A stretch of DNA of 16,797 nt from Maricaulis sp042095695 (GTDB taxonomy: Bacteria; Pseudomonadota; Alphaproteobacteria; Caulobacterales; Maricaulaceae), in NCBI GenBank assembly GCA_042095695.1, contig JBELMP010000039.1, positions 1 through 16,797 on the forward strand, written 5' to 3'. Position numbers and translations under genes: made by a program. Each line of letters opens with the position of its first letter. Positions within the stretch are counted from its first letter, which is position 1. This document shows positions 7,157 through 13,742 of this stretch, in pieces. The notes beneath the pieces were generated by a model. It was not told the origin of the DNA. It was given only the letters and a program-made list of their open reading frames with translations, and made no database searches.

Positions 7157-8085
7157 CAGTCGTACTCCACCCGCGGATTGAGCATGCCGTAGAGCACATC
7201 GGCGATCAGATTGAGGACGATGATCAGCGTCGCATAGACAACAACCACGCCCATCACCAGCGTGTAATCGCGCTGCAGCGCGGCATCGACGAAATAGGCG
7301 CCCATGCCGGGCAGCTGGAAAACCCGCTCGATGACCAGCGATCCGGAAATAACGGCTGCGGACGCAGGCCCGAGATAGCTGATCAGCGGCAGAATGGCCG
7401 AACGCATCGCATGGCGGATAATCACCGCCGGTGCCGACAGGCCCTTGGCCCGGGCCGTGCGGATATAGTTGGAACGTATGACTTCAATCATGCTGGCGCG
7501 CATCAGGCGGGCGATGATTGCAATCTGCGGCAGCGCCAGCGTCACCACTGGCAGCACCAGAACGCTCAATCCGAAGCGGCTGAAGTTAAGCCCGCCGGTC
7601 GGGAAAATTCCGAGATAAACGCCCAGTATCAATGCGAGGATCGGCCCCATCACCAGTGGCGGGATGGACACGCCGATCATGGCGAAGGACATGACGGCGA
7701 AATCGCCCGATGTATTTTGTCGCAAGGCCGCGACTGCGCCCAGGAAAGTGCCGAGCAAAACCGCTAAAATCATGGACAGGGAGCCGATCATCAGGCTCAC
7801 CGGCAGACCCTCGGCGATCAATTCGCTGACATCCTTGTCGCGGAATTTCAGTGACGGGCCGAGATCTCCGCGCACTAGATCGGCCATGTAGTCCACATAC
7901 TGTTTCCAGACCGGTTGATCGAGGCCATAGGTGGCGAGCAGGCGCTCGCGCACTTCTTCGGGCATTGGGCGCTCAAGATCGAACGGACCACCCGGAGCGA
8001 CTTTCATCATGAAAAAGGCCAGCGCCGTAATGATCAGCAGCGTCGGTATCGCGACGAGTAATCGGCGAAGAACATAGGCTAACAT
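7156..8085 (-). CDS. oppB: oligopeptide ABC transporter permease OppB/DppB
   Basis: Inner-membrane permease, partner of OppC. The 309-residue product starts MLAYVLRRLLVAIPTLLIIT, the usual OppB N-terminal helix, followed by the periplasmic APGGPFDLERPMPEEVRERL and YGLDQPVWKQYVDY blocks and GDLGPSLKFRDKDV. Five further membrane helices follow. The EAA loop is NYIRTARAKGLSAPAVIIRHAMRSAILP, and VIERVFQLPGMGAYFVDAALQRDY plus the C-terminal ADVLYGMLNPRVEY are family hallmarks. No strong ribosome binding site precedes the ATG at 8085, but the N-terminal homology fixes it. It is first in an oppBC unit; a possible promoter lies 27-57 bp upstream. The matching ATPase genes (oppD/oppF) are not downstream: the next gene past oppC is on the other strand. 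Confidence 0.93.
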   Translation of the reverse strand: MLAYVLRRLLVAIPTLLIITALAFFMMKVAPGGPFDLERPMPEEVRERLLATYGLDQPVWKQYVDYMADLVRGDLGPSLKFRDKDVSELIAEGLPVSLMIGSLSMILAVLLGTFLGAVAALRQNTSGDFAVMSFAMIGVSIPPLVMGPILALILGVYLGIFPTGGLNFSRFGLSVLVLPVVTLALPQIAIIARLMRASMIEVIRSNYIRTARAKGLSAPAVIIRHAMRSAILPLISYLGPASAAVISGSLVIERVFQLPGMGAYFVDAALQRDYTLVMGVVVVYATLIIVLNLIADVLYGMLNPRVEYD

Positions 8086-8111
8086 AAACTTGCGGCTCGC
8101 TCCGTTTCACC

Positions 8112-8142
8112 GGAAGTTTCTATTTGAGGACGCACTTGTCAA
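8112..8142 (-). promoter_or_regulatory. possible promoter of oppBC
   Basis: On the minus strand a perfect TTGACA (8142-8137) lies 52-57 bp ahead of the oppB start codon. The matching -10 is poor: AAACTT at 17-base spacing or TAGAAA at 14. It sits in the 65-bp gap between the small membrane protein gene and oppB. Confidence 0.3.
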
Positions 8143-8150
8143 TCGATGCT

Positions 8151-8312
8151 CTACCGTTGCACCGCATTATCGGTTGTGGCTAAAGGTGAAATAAAAACAG
8201 TGCGGCTGGTTGGCCGCTCCTCATGCAGCACAATAATCACGAGCTGAATTGCGAAGAGTGCAACCAGTGTCCAGCCCAGCCAGAGCATGCGTTTGTTGAA
8301 AATCCACTGCAT
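8151..8312 (-). CDS. small single-pass membrane protein, 53 residues
   Basis: Unrecognised short gene. From the ATG at 8312 the product has a basic N-terminus (MQWIFNKR), one strong hydrophobic helix (about residues 9-28, MLWLGWTLVALFAIQLVIIVL) and a short polar C-tail, so it should be an inner-membrane protein with a periplasmic or cytoplasmic tail of about 25 residues. GGGAG lies seven bases before this ATG, which is why I chose it over the upstream in-frame ATG at 8333 (which would add seven residues). It is transcribed toward oppB with a 65-bp gap, and is divergent from the ATP-grasp-like gene. The good ribosome site and the membrane helix favour a real gene, but the length and lack of a known family keep confidence moderate. 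Confidence 0.55.
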   Translation of the reverse strand: MQWIFNKRMLWLGWTLVALFAIQLVIIVLHEERPTSRTVFISPLATTDNAVQR

Positions 8313-8447
8313 CGTCACACTCCCGCCTCGCATTACAGGTTACGCTAGATCGCAAGATTCGCGCCGTCTCGTGAGGATGTGTGAATTGCGCGAGAGCAAA
8401 GGCGCTTTAGGATGACGAGCTGGAGCAGACGAGACAAGGAAGCGTGC

Positions 8448-9383
8448 ATGCACAGCGCCCTGTGGTGGGATGATTTCGAGTTCGGCCGAGGTATGGTGAC
8501 GGTGAAGAAGACCGGCGCCAAGCTTCCGCTTGAGCCCGGACTGATCGGCGATGTCCTGAGCTGGTTCCCCTTCTACTTCATCGTCGAGTCCTGGCGCTTC
8601 AAGTCTGCCTCGCGGACCGCACCATCCATCTGGTTTGCGCCGGACCGGCCGCGCCCCTGGTATCTGATCTGGTCGGTTCTGCATGCGGCCGGCATACGCA
8701 TCGCGGCGCGTCCCGAGGACGCGGACGCGGTATTTTACTTCGAAGATTCAACAACCTCTGACTATCTCCCTGAGATTGATGGTGTCCGGTCGATCAATCG
8801 CGATTGCGCCAGTATCGAAAAAAGCCATGTCGCCGATGTCTTTGAAGCCGTCTTCGGCTATTCGCTGAGCGTTGACCCGACGCGCTGGTCAGGTCCCATG
8901 GTCGCGAAGTCCGAAAAGAACGGCGCTCATGACGGCCGGATCGTCCAGGGGCCTTGCGCCCCGCAGCCCGGCCATGTCTATCAGCGGGTCATCGATAATC
9001 GCATTGCCGGCGGGCTGGTCGAGGACCTGCGCTGCCCGACGATCGGCGGCGAGATTCCGCTGGTCATGCCGAAGCGCCGCAAGGTTGAGGAGCGCTTCTT
9101 GAACACGACTGACATTGTTGATGTGTGCGAAACCGACACGGTGTTCAGCGCCGGGGAACAAACCAAGCTGAGCGCCTTCGCTCAGGCTATGAAGCTCGAC
9201 TGGGGCGGGCTGGACGTGCTGCGCGACCGATCTGACGGACGTCTTTTCGTCGTCGATGTCAATAAAACCGATATGGGTCCGCCCATTGCCATGTCGCTGG
9301 ACAACAAGATCCGGGTGACACGGCGCTTGGCCGAGACCTTCCTGCAATATATGGGCGGCTGCCCGTCGCCATCCCGGGATTAA
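8448..9383 (+). CDS. conserved-type protein with ATP-grasp-like C-terminal region
   Basis: No named family recognised with confidence. The 311-residue soluble protein has no signal peptide or membrane helix strong enough to call. Its second half resembles an ATP-grasp ligase fold: a lysine region (MVAKSEKNGAHDGRIVQGP, about 151-169), a YQRVIDN segment (178-184) like the strand-hinge of ATP-grasp proteins, and DWGGLDVLRDRSDGRLFVVD then VNKTDMGPP (251-279), which has the acidic/Asn metal-ATP site pattern (Asp..Asp-x-Asn). N-terminal residues 57-110 (IWFAPDRPRPWYLIWSVLHA, DADAVFYFED) could be the pre-ATP-grasp domain. The start at 8448 is preceded by AGGAAG at good spacing; the in-frame ATG at 8412 has none. 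The stop lies 3 bp before the MBL-fold gene, so the two are almost certainly cotranscribed. Substrate and reaction are unknown. Confidence 0.75.
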   Translation: MHSALWWDDFEFGRGMVTVKKTGAKLPLEPGLIGDVLSWFPFYFIVESWRFKSASRTAPSIWFAPDRPRPWYLIWSVLHAAGIRIAARPEDADAVFYFEDSTTSDYLPEIDGVRSINRDCASIEKSHVADVFEAVFGYSLSVDPTRWSGPMVAKSEKNGAHDGRIVQGPCAPQPGHVYQRVIDNRIAGGLVEDLRCPTIGGEIPLVMPKRRKVEERFLNTTDIVDVCETDTVFSAGEQTKLSAFAQAMKLDWGGLDVLRDRSDGRLFVVDVNKTDMGPPIAMSLDNKIRVTRRLAETFLQYMGGCPSPSRD

Positions 9384-9386
9384 TTC

Positions 9387-10298
9387 ATGTCATCCATACC
9401 TTTTGTCACCGCGTTTGAGTTTGAATATGAGCGTTGCGACCGCCTGTCGCCGCTGATCCGTCGCGTCATTGCCGAAAATCCCGGTCCTTTTACCTATACC
9501 GGGACCGGCGTTTACATTATCGGCGAAGGCGAGGTCGCCGTGATCGATCCGGGCCCGGCGCTGGAGGCGCATAGTGCAGCCCTCGACCGGGCGCTGGAAG
9601 GCGAGCGGGTCACGCATGTCTTTGTCACGCATCACCATCTTGATCATTCCCCCCTCGCCCATCCGCTGGCCCGCAAGCATGGCGCCAAAGTCTATGGTTT
9701 CGGCCCGCAATCGGTCCTGCCGGCGGGTGGAGAGGTTCGGCTAGAGGCGGGCGATGACACGGGTTTCCAGCCTGACGTGCAGATCCGCGATGGCCAGCTC
9801 TTCGAGGGCCCCGGCTGGACGGTCGAGGCCCTGCACACGCCCGGTCATACCTCCAATCATGTCTGCTATGCGCTGCGGGAGGAAAACACGCTGTTCTGCG
9901 GTGACCATGTCATGGGCTGGTCAACCAGCGTCATCTCGCCACCCGATGGTGATATGGGCGATTATCTGGAACAGCTCGAACGCGTTCGCGATCGCAATTT
10001 CGCCAAGCTCTGGCCGACTCACGGCCCGTCAATCGATGATCCGAAACCCTTCATCCAGGCCTATATCGACCATCGCCGGGGCCGCGAGGCGCAAATCCTG
10101 GCATCCATGGATGCGGGCCATGAGCTGATCCGGGACATGGTCACGCACATGTATGCGGACATCGACAAACGCCTGCATCCGGCCGCTGCGCATTCCGTCC
10201 TGGCGCACATGATCCATCTGGTAAAAACCGGTCGCGCGGCCTGCGATGGCGACGCCTCGCTGGACGCACGCTTCCGCCTGGCTGTTACGGCAGAATAG
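9387..10298 (+). CDS. MBL-fold metallo-hydrolase, LACTB2-like
   Basis: Metallo-beta-lactamase-fold hydrolase of 303 residues with an intact di-zinc site: THHHLDH (His82, His84, Asp86, His87), His154 in HTPGHTSNH, Asp173 in FCGDHVMGW and His212 in WPTHGPS. After the catalytic domain come a helical segment and a short winged-helix-like tail (HPAAAHSVLAHMIHLVKTGRA), the domain order of LACTB2-type proteins. Known members of this wide family include endoribonucleases and hydroxyacylglutathione hydrolase relatives, so the substrate cannot be stated. ATG lies only 3 bp after the stop of the ATP-grasp-like gene and its ribosome site falls inside that gene's end, pointing to coupled translation. It ends 28 bp from the convergent DUF1499 gene. 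Confidence 0.9.
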   Translation: MSSIPFVTAFEFEYERCDRLSPLIRRVIAENPGPFTYTGTGVYIIGEGEVAVIDPGPALEAHSAALDRALEGERVTHVFVTHHHLDHSPLAHPLARKHGAKVYGFGPQSVLPAGGEVRLEAGDDTGFQPDVQIRDGQLFEGPGWTVEALHTPGHTSNHVCYALREENTLFCGDHVMGWSTSVISPPDGDMGDYLEQLERVRDRNFAKLWPTHGPSIDDPKPFIQAYIDHRRGREAQILASMDAGHELIRDMVTHMYADIDKRLHPAAAHSVLAHMIHLVKTGRAACDGDASLDARFRLAVTAE

Positions 10299-10326
10299 CG
10301 CAGACCCCAGGCGCTGGCTTTCGGCG

Positions 10327-11199
10327 TCAATACAGGCTGGCACCGGCATTCAGGAGTTCGATAAACTCCAGAACGCGTTGGGCATTGCGCCCGAGATCGT
10401 GCACATCATCGCGCGCAATGGAACGGACATCGACCTGCGAGCCGCCATCGGGCAGAGGGCGTACGCGCACAACGACATCATCGCGAAAACCGAACCAGAA
10501 ACTCTCGGTGCTGGCTTCAAACATGCCGGCGCTCTGCGAGGCCGTGCCGATCCGCCATCCCATAAAGCGTCCTGCCTGAATTGCCCTGCCATACACTGCA
10601 TCGGGAGCATCCGGCGTGGTCCAGCTTTGAATTTGGGGATAATAGACCGCCTGTATCTGCGCAAAGGTCTGCCCGTCTGCCATGCGGTGCGCGGCATAGT
10701 CGAGGCCGACCTCGTCACTGGCCCGGCGCACCGTGAAGCTGGATGAGAAATGCGGCGGATCGAGCGGGTCGGTCGTAACATCCAGCAAGGGCGGTGTCGC
10801 GGCGCGCAGCTGCACGATATTATAGGTCCAGAACAGGCCCGACAGGCCCAGTAGAAGCGCCAGAAGCGGCGCGGTAATCACGCCGAACAGGCGTCTGGCG
10901 AACACCGCATGGACGCCAATCATGACCAGGGCCAGCGCACCGGTCACGGCGCTGGTCAACAGCACCGGCACGCCCCAGTCATGGATCATGAACGCAAGGC
11001 CGAATGTCCAGTCCCAGAAACCCCACTTCGTACCGAAGGCAGCGAGGCCGAACCAGATCGGCAGGGTCAGCATCAAAACGACACTCAACCAGGTGAGAAT
11101 TGAGACACTGATCCGCAGCCCTGCGACGGCATCCCGATAGAGATTGGAACCGCTGCCAGCATCCTGGCGCGATCCATCACCTGTCGTACTCGCGGCCAT
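10327..11199 (-). CDS. DUF1499 domain membrane protein
   Basis: 290 residues: a polar N-tail (1-28), three hydrophobic segments (about 30-55, 67-93 and 103-125) and a soluble C-terminal DUF1499 domain from about residue 135. Family hallmarks in that domain are the opening PPLLDVTTDPLDPPHF and the close VDVRSIARDDVHDLGRNAQRVLEFIELL, with an aromatic-rich core (YYPQIQSW, SFWFGFRDDVVVRVRP). DUF1499 has no established function; the topology places it at the inner membrane with the domain on one face. TGGAGG six bases before the ATG supports the start. It follows pdxH by 27 bp on the same strand, suggesting cotranscription, though no functional link is evident. Confidence 0.85.
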   Translation of the reverse strand: MAASTTGDGSRQDAGSGSNLYRDAVAGLRISVSILTWLSVVLMLTLPIWFGLAAFGTKWGFWDWTFGLAFMIHDWGVPVLLTSAVTGALALVMIGVHAVFARRLFGVITAPLLALLLGLSGLFWTYNIVQLRAATPPLLDVTTDPLDPPHFSSSFTVRRASDEVGLDYAAHRMADGQTFAQIQAVYYPQIQSWTTPDAPDAVYGRAIQAGRFMGWRIGTASQSAGMFEASTESFWFGFRDDVVVRVRPLPDGGSQVDVRSIARDDVHDLGRNAQRVLEFIELLNAGASLY

Positions 11200-11226
11200 G
11201 GCCAGCCTCCATGAGTCTCTGCAAAC

Positions 11227-11895
11227 TCAAGGATACAGTCGGGAGACGCTCCAAGGCGAGGAAAAATCCTGTCGCATGAATGTCATTCTGTCGTGCAGCC
11301 GGAACGGCCTGTCCCGCCAGAATTCCATCTGCAGCGGCGTGATCCGGAATCCCGACCAGTGCGCGGGCCGCGGCACTTCGCCCAGTCCAAATCGGGCCGC
11401 TTCCTTGGCCACGGCCTTTTCCAGAGCGAAACGGCTCTCCAGCGGACGAGATTGCTTTGACGCCCAGGCTCCAATCCGGCTGTCGCGTGCCCGAGAGGCG
11501 AAATAGGCATCAGCCTCGGCGTCGCTGACGGCCTGCACCCGGCCGCGCACACGTATCTGCCGGCGCAGCGATTTCCAGTGAAAACACAGGGCTGCCTGGC
11601 CATTCTCGCCGAGCTGCTGCCCCTTGGCGCTGTCGAGATTGGTATAGAAAACAAATCCGGTCTCATCGAGATCCTTCAACAAGACCATGCGGACATCCGG
11701 CAGGCCGGTCTCATCCGCGGTCGCCAGGGCCATCGCGTTGGGATCATTCGGCTCTTTTTTCTTGGCATCCGCCAACCAGGTGCGAAAGAGCGCGAACGGA
11801 TCATCCTGGTCGAATATCTCGACGGCATTGGCCGCCTGTGTCGCCTCATACTCGGCATCCGTCGGGGTCGGCGGGATCAGGGGGTCATTGCTCAT
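11227..11895 (-). CDS. pdxH: pyridoxamine 5'-phosphate oxidase
   Basis: FMN-dependent enzyme that oxidises pyridoxine 5'-phosphate or pyridoxamine 5'-phosphate to pyridoxal 5'-phosphate with oxygen, the last step of PLP synthesis and salvage; cytosolic homodimer. The 222 residues match the family length. FMN and substrate signatures are visible: RMVLLK and FYTNLDSAKGQQL in the N-terminal half, AALCFHWKSLRRQIRVRG in the core, and the C-terminal PLQMEFWRDRPFRLHDR followed by the terminal WSVSRLYP. GGAG eight bases before the ATG supports the start. It is divergent from the J-domain gene with an 87-bp shared upstream region, and leads the DUF1499 gene. The family assignment is unambiguous. Confidence 0.96.
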   Translation of the reverse strand: MSNDPLIPPTPTDAEYEATQAANAVEIFDQDDPFALFRTWLADAKKKEPNDPNAMALATADETGLPDVRMVLLKDLDETGFVFYTNLDSAKGQQLGENGQAALCFHWKSLRRQIRVRGRVQAVSDAEADAYFASRARDSRIGAWASKQSRPLESRFALEKAVAKEAARFGLGEVPRPAHWSGFRITPLQMEFWRDRPFRLHDRMTFMRQDFSSPWSVSRLYP

Positions 11896-11982
11896 GGCGC
11901 GCTCCAGCTTCGTGTTCGGCTAGGTAGCGATACAAATGATCGCGTCAACCTTTCGGGAATCTTCTTGCTTTAAACCAAGCCT

Positions 11983-12489
11983 ATGACATTGCGTGTTGGT
12001 AGCATACGGGAAGCCTATGCCGTGCTGGGTCTGGAGCCCTGCGCCGGGTTTTCTGCGGCCAAGTCCGCCTTTCGCGACCGTGCCAAGCGCCTGCACCCAG
12101 ACATCACGCCACCCAGCCCGGACACCTTGTCCGAACTTGCTGATATTGTTTCTGCAATCCGGTTTCTGGAAGCACATCGCCCGGCCTGTCTGGCGGTAGA
12201 AATCAGCGCGTTCGACGCGGAGATGGGAGTCGCTCGCGCACTGAAATTCGGCGACAAGCCCATCATTGTCCGGATCCCGCCCGGGACGCTGGACGGGGCG
12301 GAAATTCCGGCCGTCGGTGAGGATGATGTAATGGTTACGGTTAATGTGAAAGCAGCGCCGGCCAAGCAGCGCCAACCGGATATGGAAGATATGGGCGCCC
12401 AGCTGGATGACTTCATCAGTGAGTTTTCACGCCCCTCCGCTGTAAGCCGCCTGGCCCGCTGGATCCGGAAATCGCAGTCGGCCGCGTGA
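11983..12489 (+). CDS. compact DnaJ-like protein: J domain plus one C-terminal-type beta segment
   Basis: 168-residue protein. Residues about 9-60 are a J domain with the invariant His38-Pro39-Asp40 motif needed to stimulate DnaK ATPase; helix II (AAKSAFRDRAKRLHPD) is clear. Residues about 70-123 (AVEISAFDAEMGVARALKFG, then IIVRIPPGTLDGAEIPAVGEDDVMVTVNV) look like one substrate-binding beta domain of DnaJ/CbpA, including the PPGxxDG turn. The Gly/Phe linker, zinc fingers and dimerisation tail of classical DnaJ are missing, and a charged tail ends the protein. A co-chaperone role is inferred from the intact HPD. No strong ribosome site precedes the ATG at 11983. It is divergent from pdxH and 47 bp ahead of aroC, likely in one transcript; in other alphaproteobacteria as well a J-domain gene is commonly found near pdxH or aroC. 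Confidence 0.82.
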   Translation: MTLRVGSIREAYAVLGLEPCAGFSAAKSAFRDRAKRLHPDITPPSPDTLSELADIVSAIRFLEAHRPACLAVEISAFDAEMGVARALKFGDKPIIVRIPPGTLDGAEIPAVGEDDVMVTVNVKAAPAKQRQPDMEDMGAQLDDFISEFSRPSAVSRLARWIRKSQSAA

Positions 12490-12536
12490 CGGTTTGAAAC
12501 ACTGCGTCTAAGCTCGTGCAAAAGCGCGGATTGATC

Positions 12537-13628
12537 ATGTCTCACAACACATTCGGACATTTGTTCAGGCTCACGAGCTGGGGCGAGAGCCACGGCCCGT
12601 CGATCGGAGCTGTTGTCGATGGATGCCCGGCCGGGATTCCACTGACCGAAGCTGATCTTCAGCCCTGGCTCGACAAGCGGCGCCCGGGAACAAGCCGTCA
12701 TGTCACCCCACGACAGGAACCCGACCAGGTGCGGATTTTGTCTGGCGTTTTCGAAGATGACCGTACGGGTGGCCAGGTGACGACGGGCACGCCGATCGGC
12801 CTGATGATCGAGAATGTCGATGCCCGCTCCAAGGACTATTCCGATATTCGTGACAAGTGGCGTCCGGGCCATGCGGATTTCACCTATGACATGAAGTATG
12901 GCGTGCGTGATTATCGCGGTGGCGGGCGCTCCTCTGCGCGCGAGACCGCGATGCGGGTCGCAGCCGGTGGAATCGCGCGCAAGATATTGGGGCAAGGCAT
13001 CAAGATTCGCGCCGCCCTCGTCCAGGTTGGCACGCGGTCGATCGATCCCTCCCGCTGGGATTGGTCCGCGCTGGAGGAGAACGCCTTTTTCTGCCCCGAC
13101 GCACAGACGGCCGAACTCTGGGCGGACGATATGGATCAGTTGCGTCGCGACGGAAACTCGACGGGCGGGATTGTCGAAGTCATCGTATCCGGCTTGCCGG
13201 CCGGCTGGGGCGCGCCGGTTTATGGCAAGCTCGACAGCGAGCTTGCCTCGGCAATGATGTCGATCAATGCCGTCAAGGGTGTCGAGATCGGCGCCGGTTT
13301 CGCCGCTGCCGCCATGCGCGGTGACGCGGCGGCCGATGAGATGCGCCGGGGCGAGAACGGCCCGGATTTCATGTCCAACCACAATGGTGGTGTGCTGGGT
13401 GGGATTTCCACCGGTCAGGATCTGGTCATCCGCTTCGCCATCAAGCCGACATCCTCCATCCGTACGGAGCGGGCGACCTTGAACCGCCAGCTTGAGGAAA
13501 CTGTAATCGCCACGCATGGACGCCACGACCCTTGTGTGGCGATCCGTGCAGTCCCGGTTGGCGAAGCCATGGCCGCCCTGGTATTGGCGGATCAGAAACT
13601 CCGCCATCTTGGCCAATTAAACGGCTGA
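12537..13628 (+). CDS. aroC: chorismate synthase
   Basis: Converts 5-enolpyruvylshikimate 3-phosphate to chorismate, the last shared step of aromatic amino acid synthesis; needs reduced FMN; cytosolic homotetramer. All three family signatures are present: GESHGPSIGAVVDGCPAG (16-33), YRGGGRSSARETAMRVAAGG (126-145) and RHDPCVAIRAVPVGEAMA near the C-terminus. 363 residues is the usual length. I chose the ATG at 12537 because homology begins there (MSHNTFGHLFRLTSWGESHG); an in-frame GTG at 12516 would add seven unsupported residues. It follows the J-domain gene by 47 bp on the same strand. A 533-codon open frame runs antisense through it but is a codon-bias shadow. Confidence 0.97.
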   Translation: MSHNTFGHLFRLTSWGESHGPSIGAVVDGCPAGIPLTEADLQPWLDKRRPGTSRHVTPRQEPDQVRILSGVFEDDRTGGQVTTGTPIGLMIENVDARSKDYSDIRDKWRPGHADFTYDMKYGVRDYRGGGRSSARETAMRVAAGGIARKILGQGIKIRAALVQVGTRSIDPSRWDWSALEENAFFCPDAQTAELWADDMDQLRRDGNSTGGIVEVIVSGLPAGWGAPVYGKLDSELASAMMSINAVKGVEIGAGFAAAAMRGDAAADEMRRGENGPDFMSNHNGGVLGGISTGQDLVIRFAIKPTSSIRTERATLNRQLEETVIATHGRHDPCVAIRAVPVGEAMAALVLADQKLRHLGQLNG

Positions 13629-13742
13629 TCTAAAACCATAAATCAACATGACTGGAGCGTTCATACTGGGCTCATGCGGGACCTCCTAACCTTGCGTTAA
13701 TGATGGAAAATGCCGTCATATCGATTTCAAGGAGCGTCTTTC

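Noticed and set aside
12015..13616. 533-codon open frame antisense to the J-domain gene and aroC
   Set aside because: It is the complement of two clear genes, lacks recognisable domains, and is His/Arg/Ala-rich in the manner of GC-biased antisense frames.
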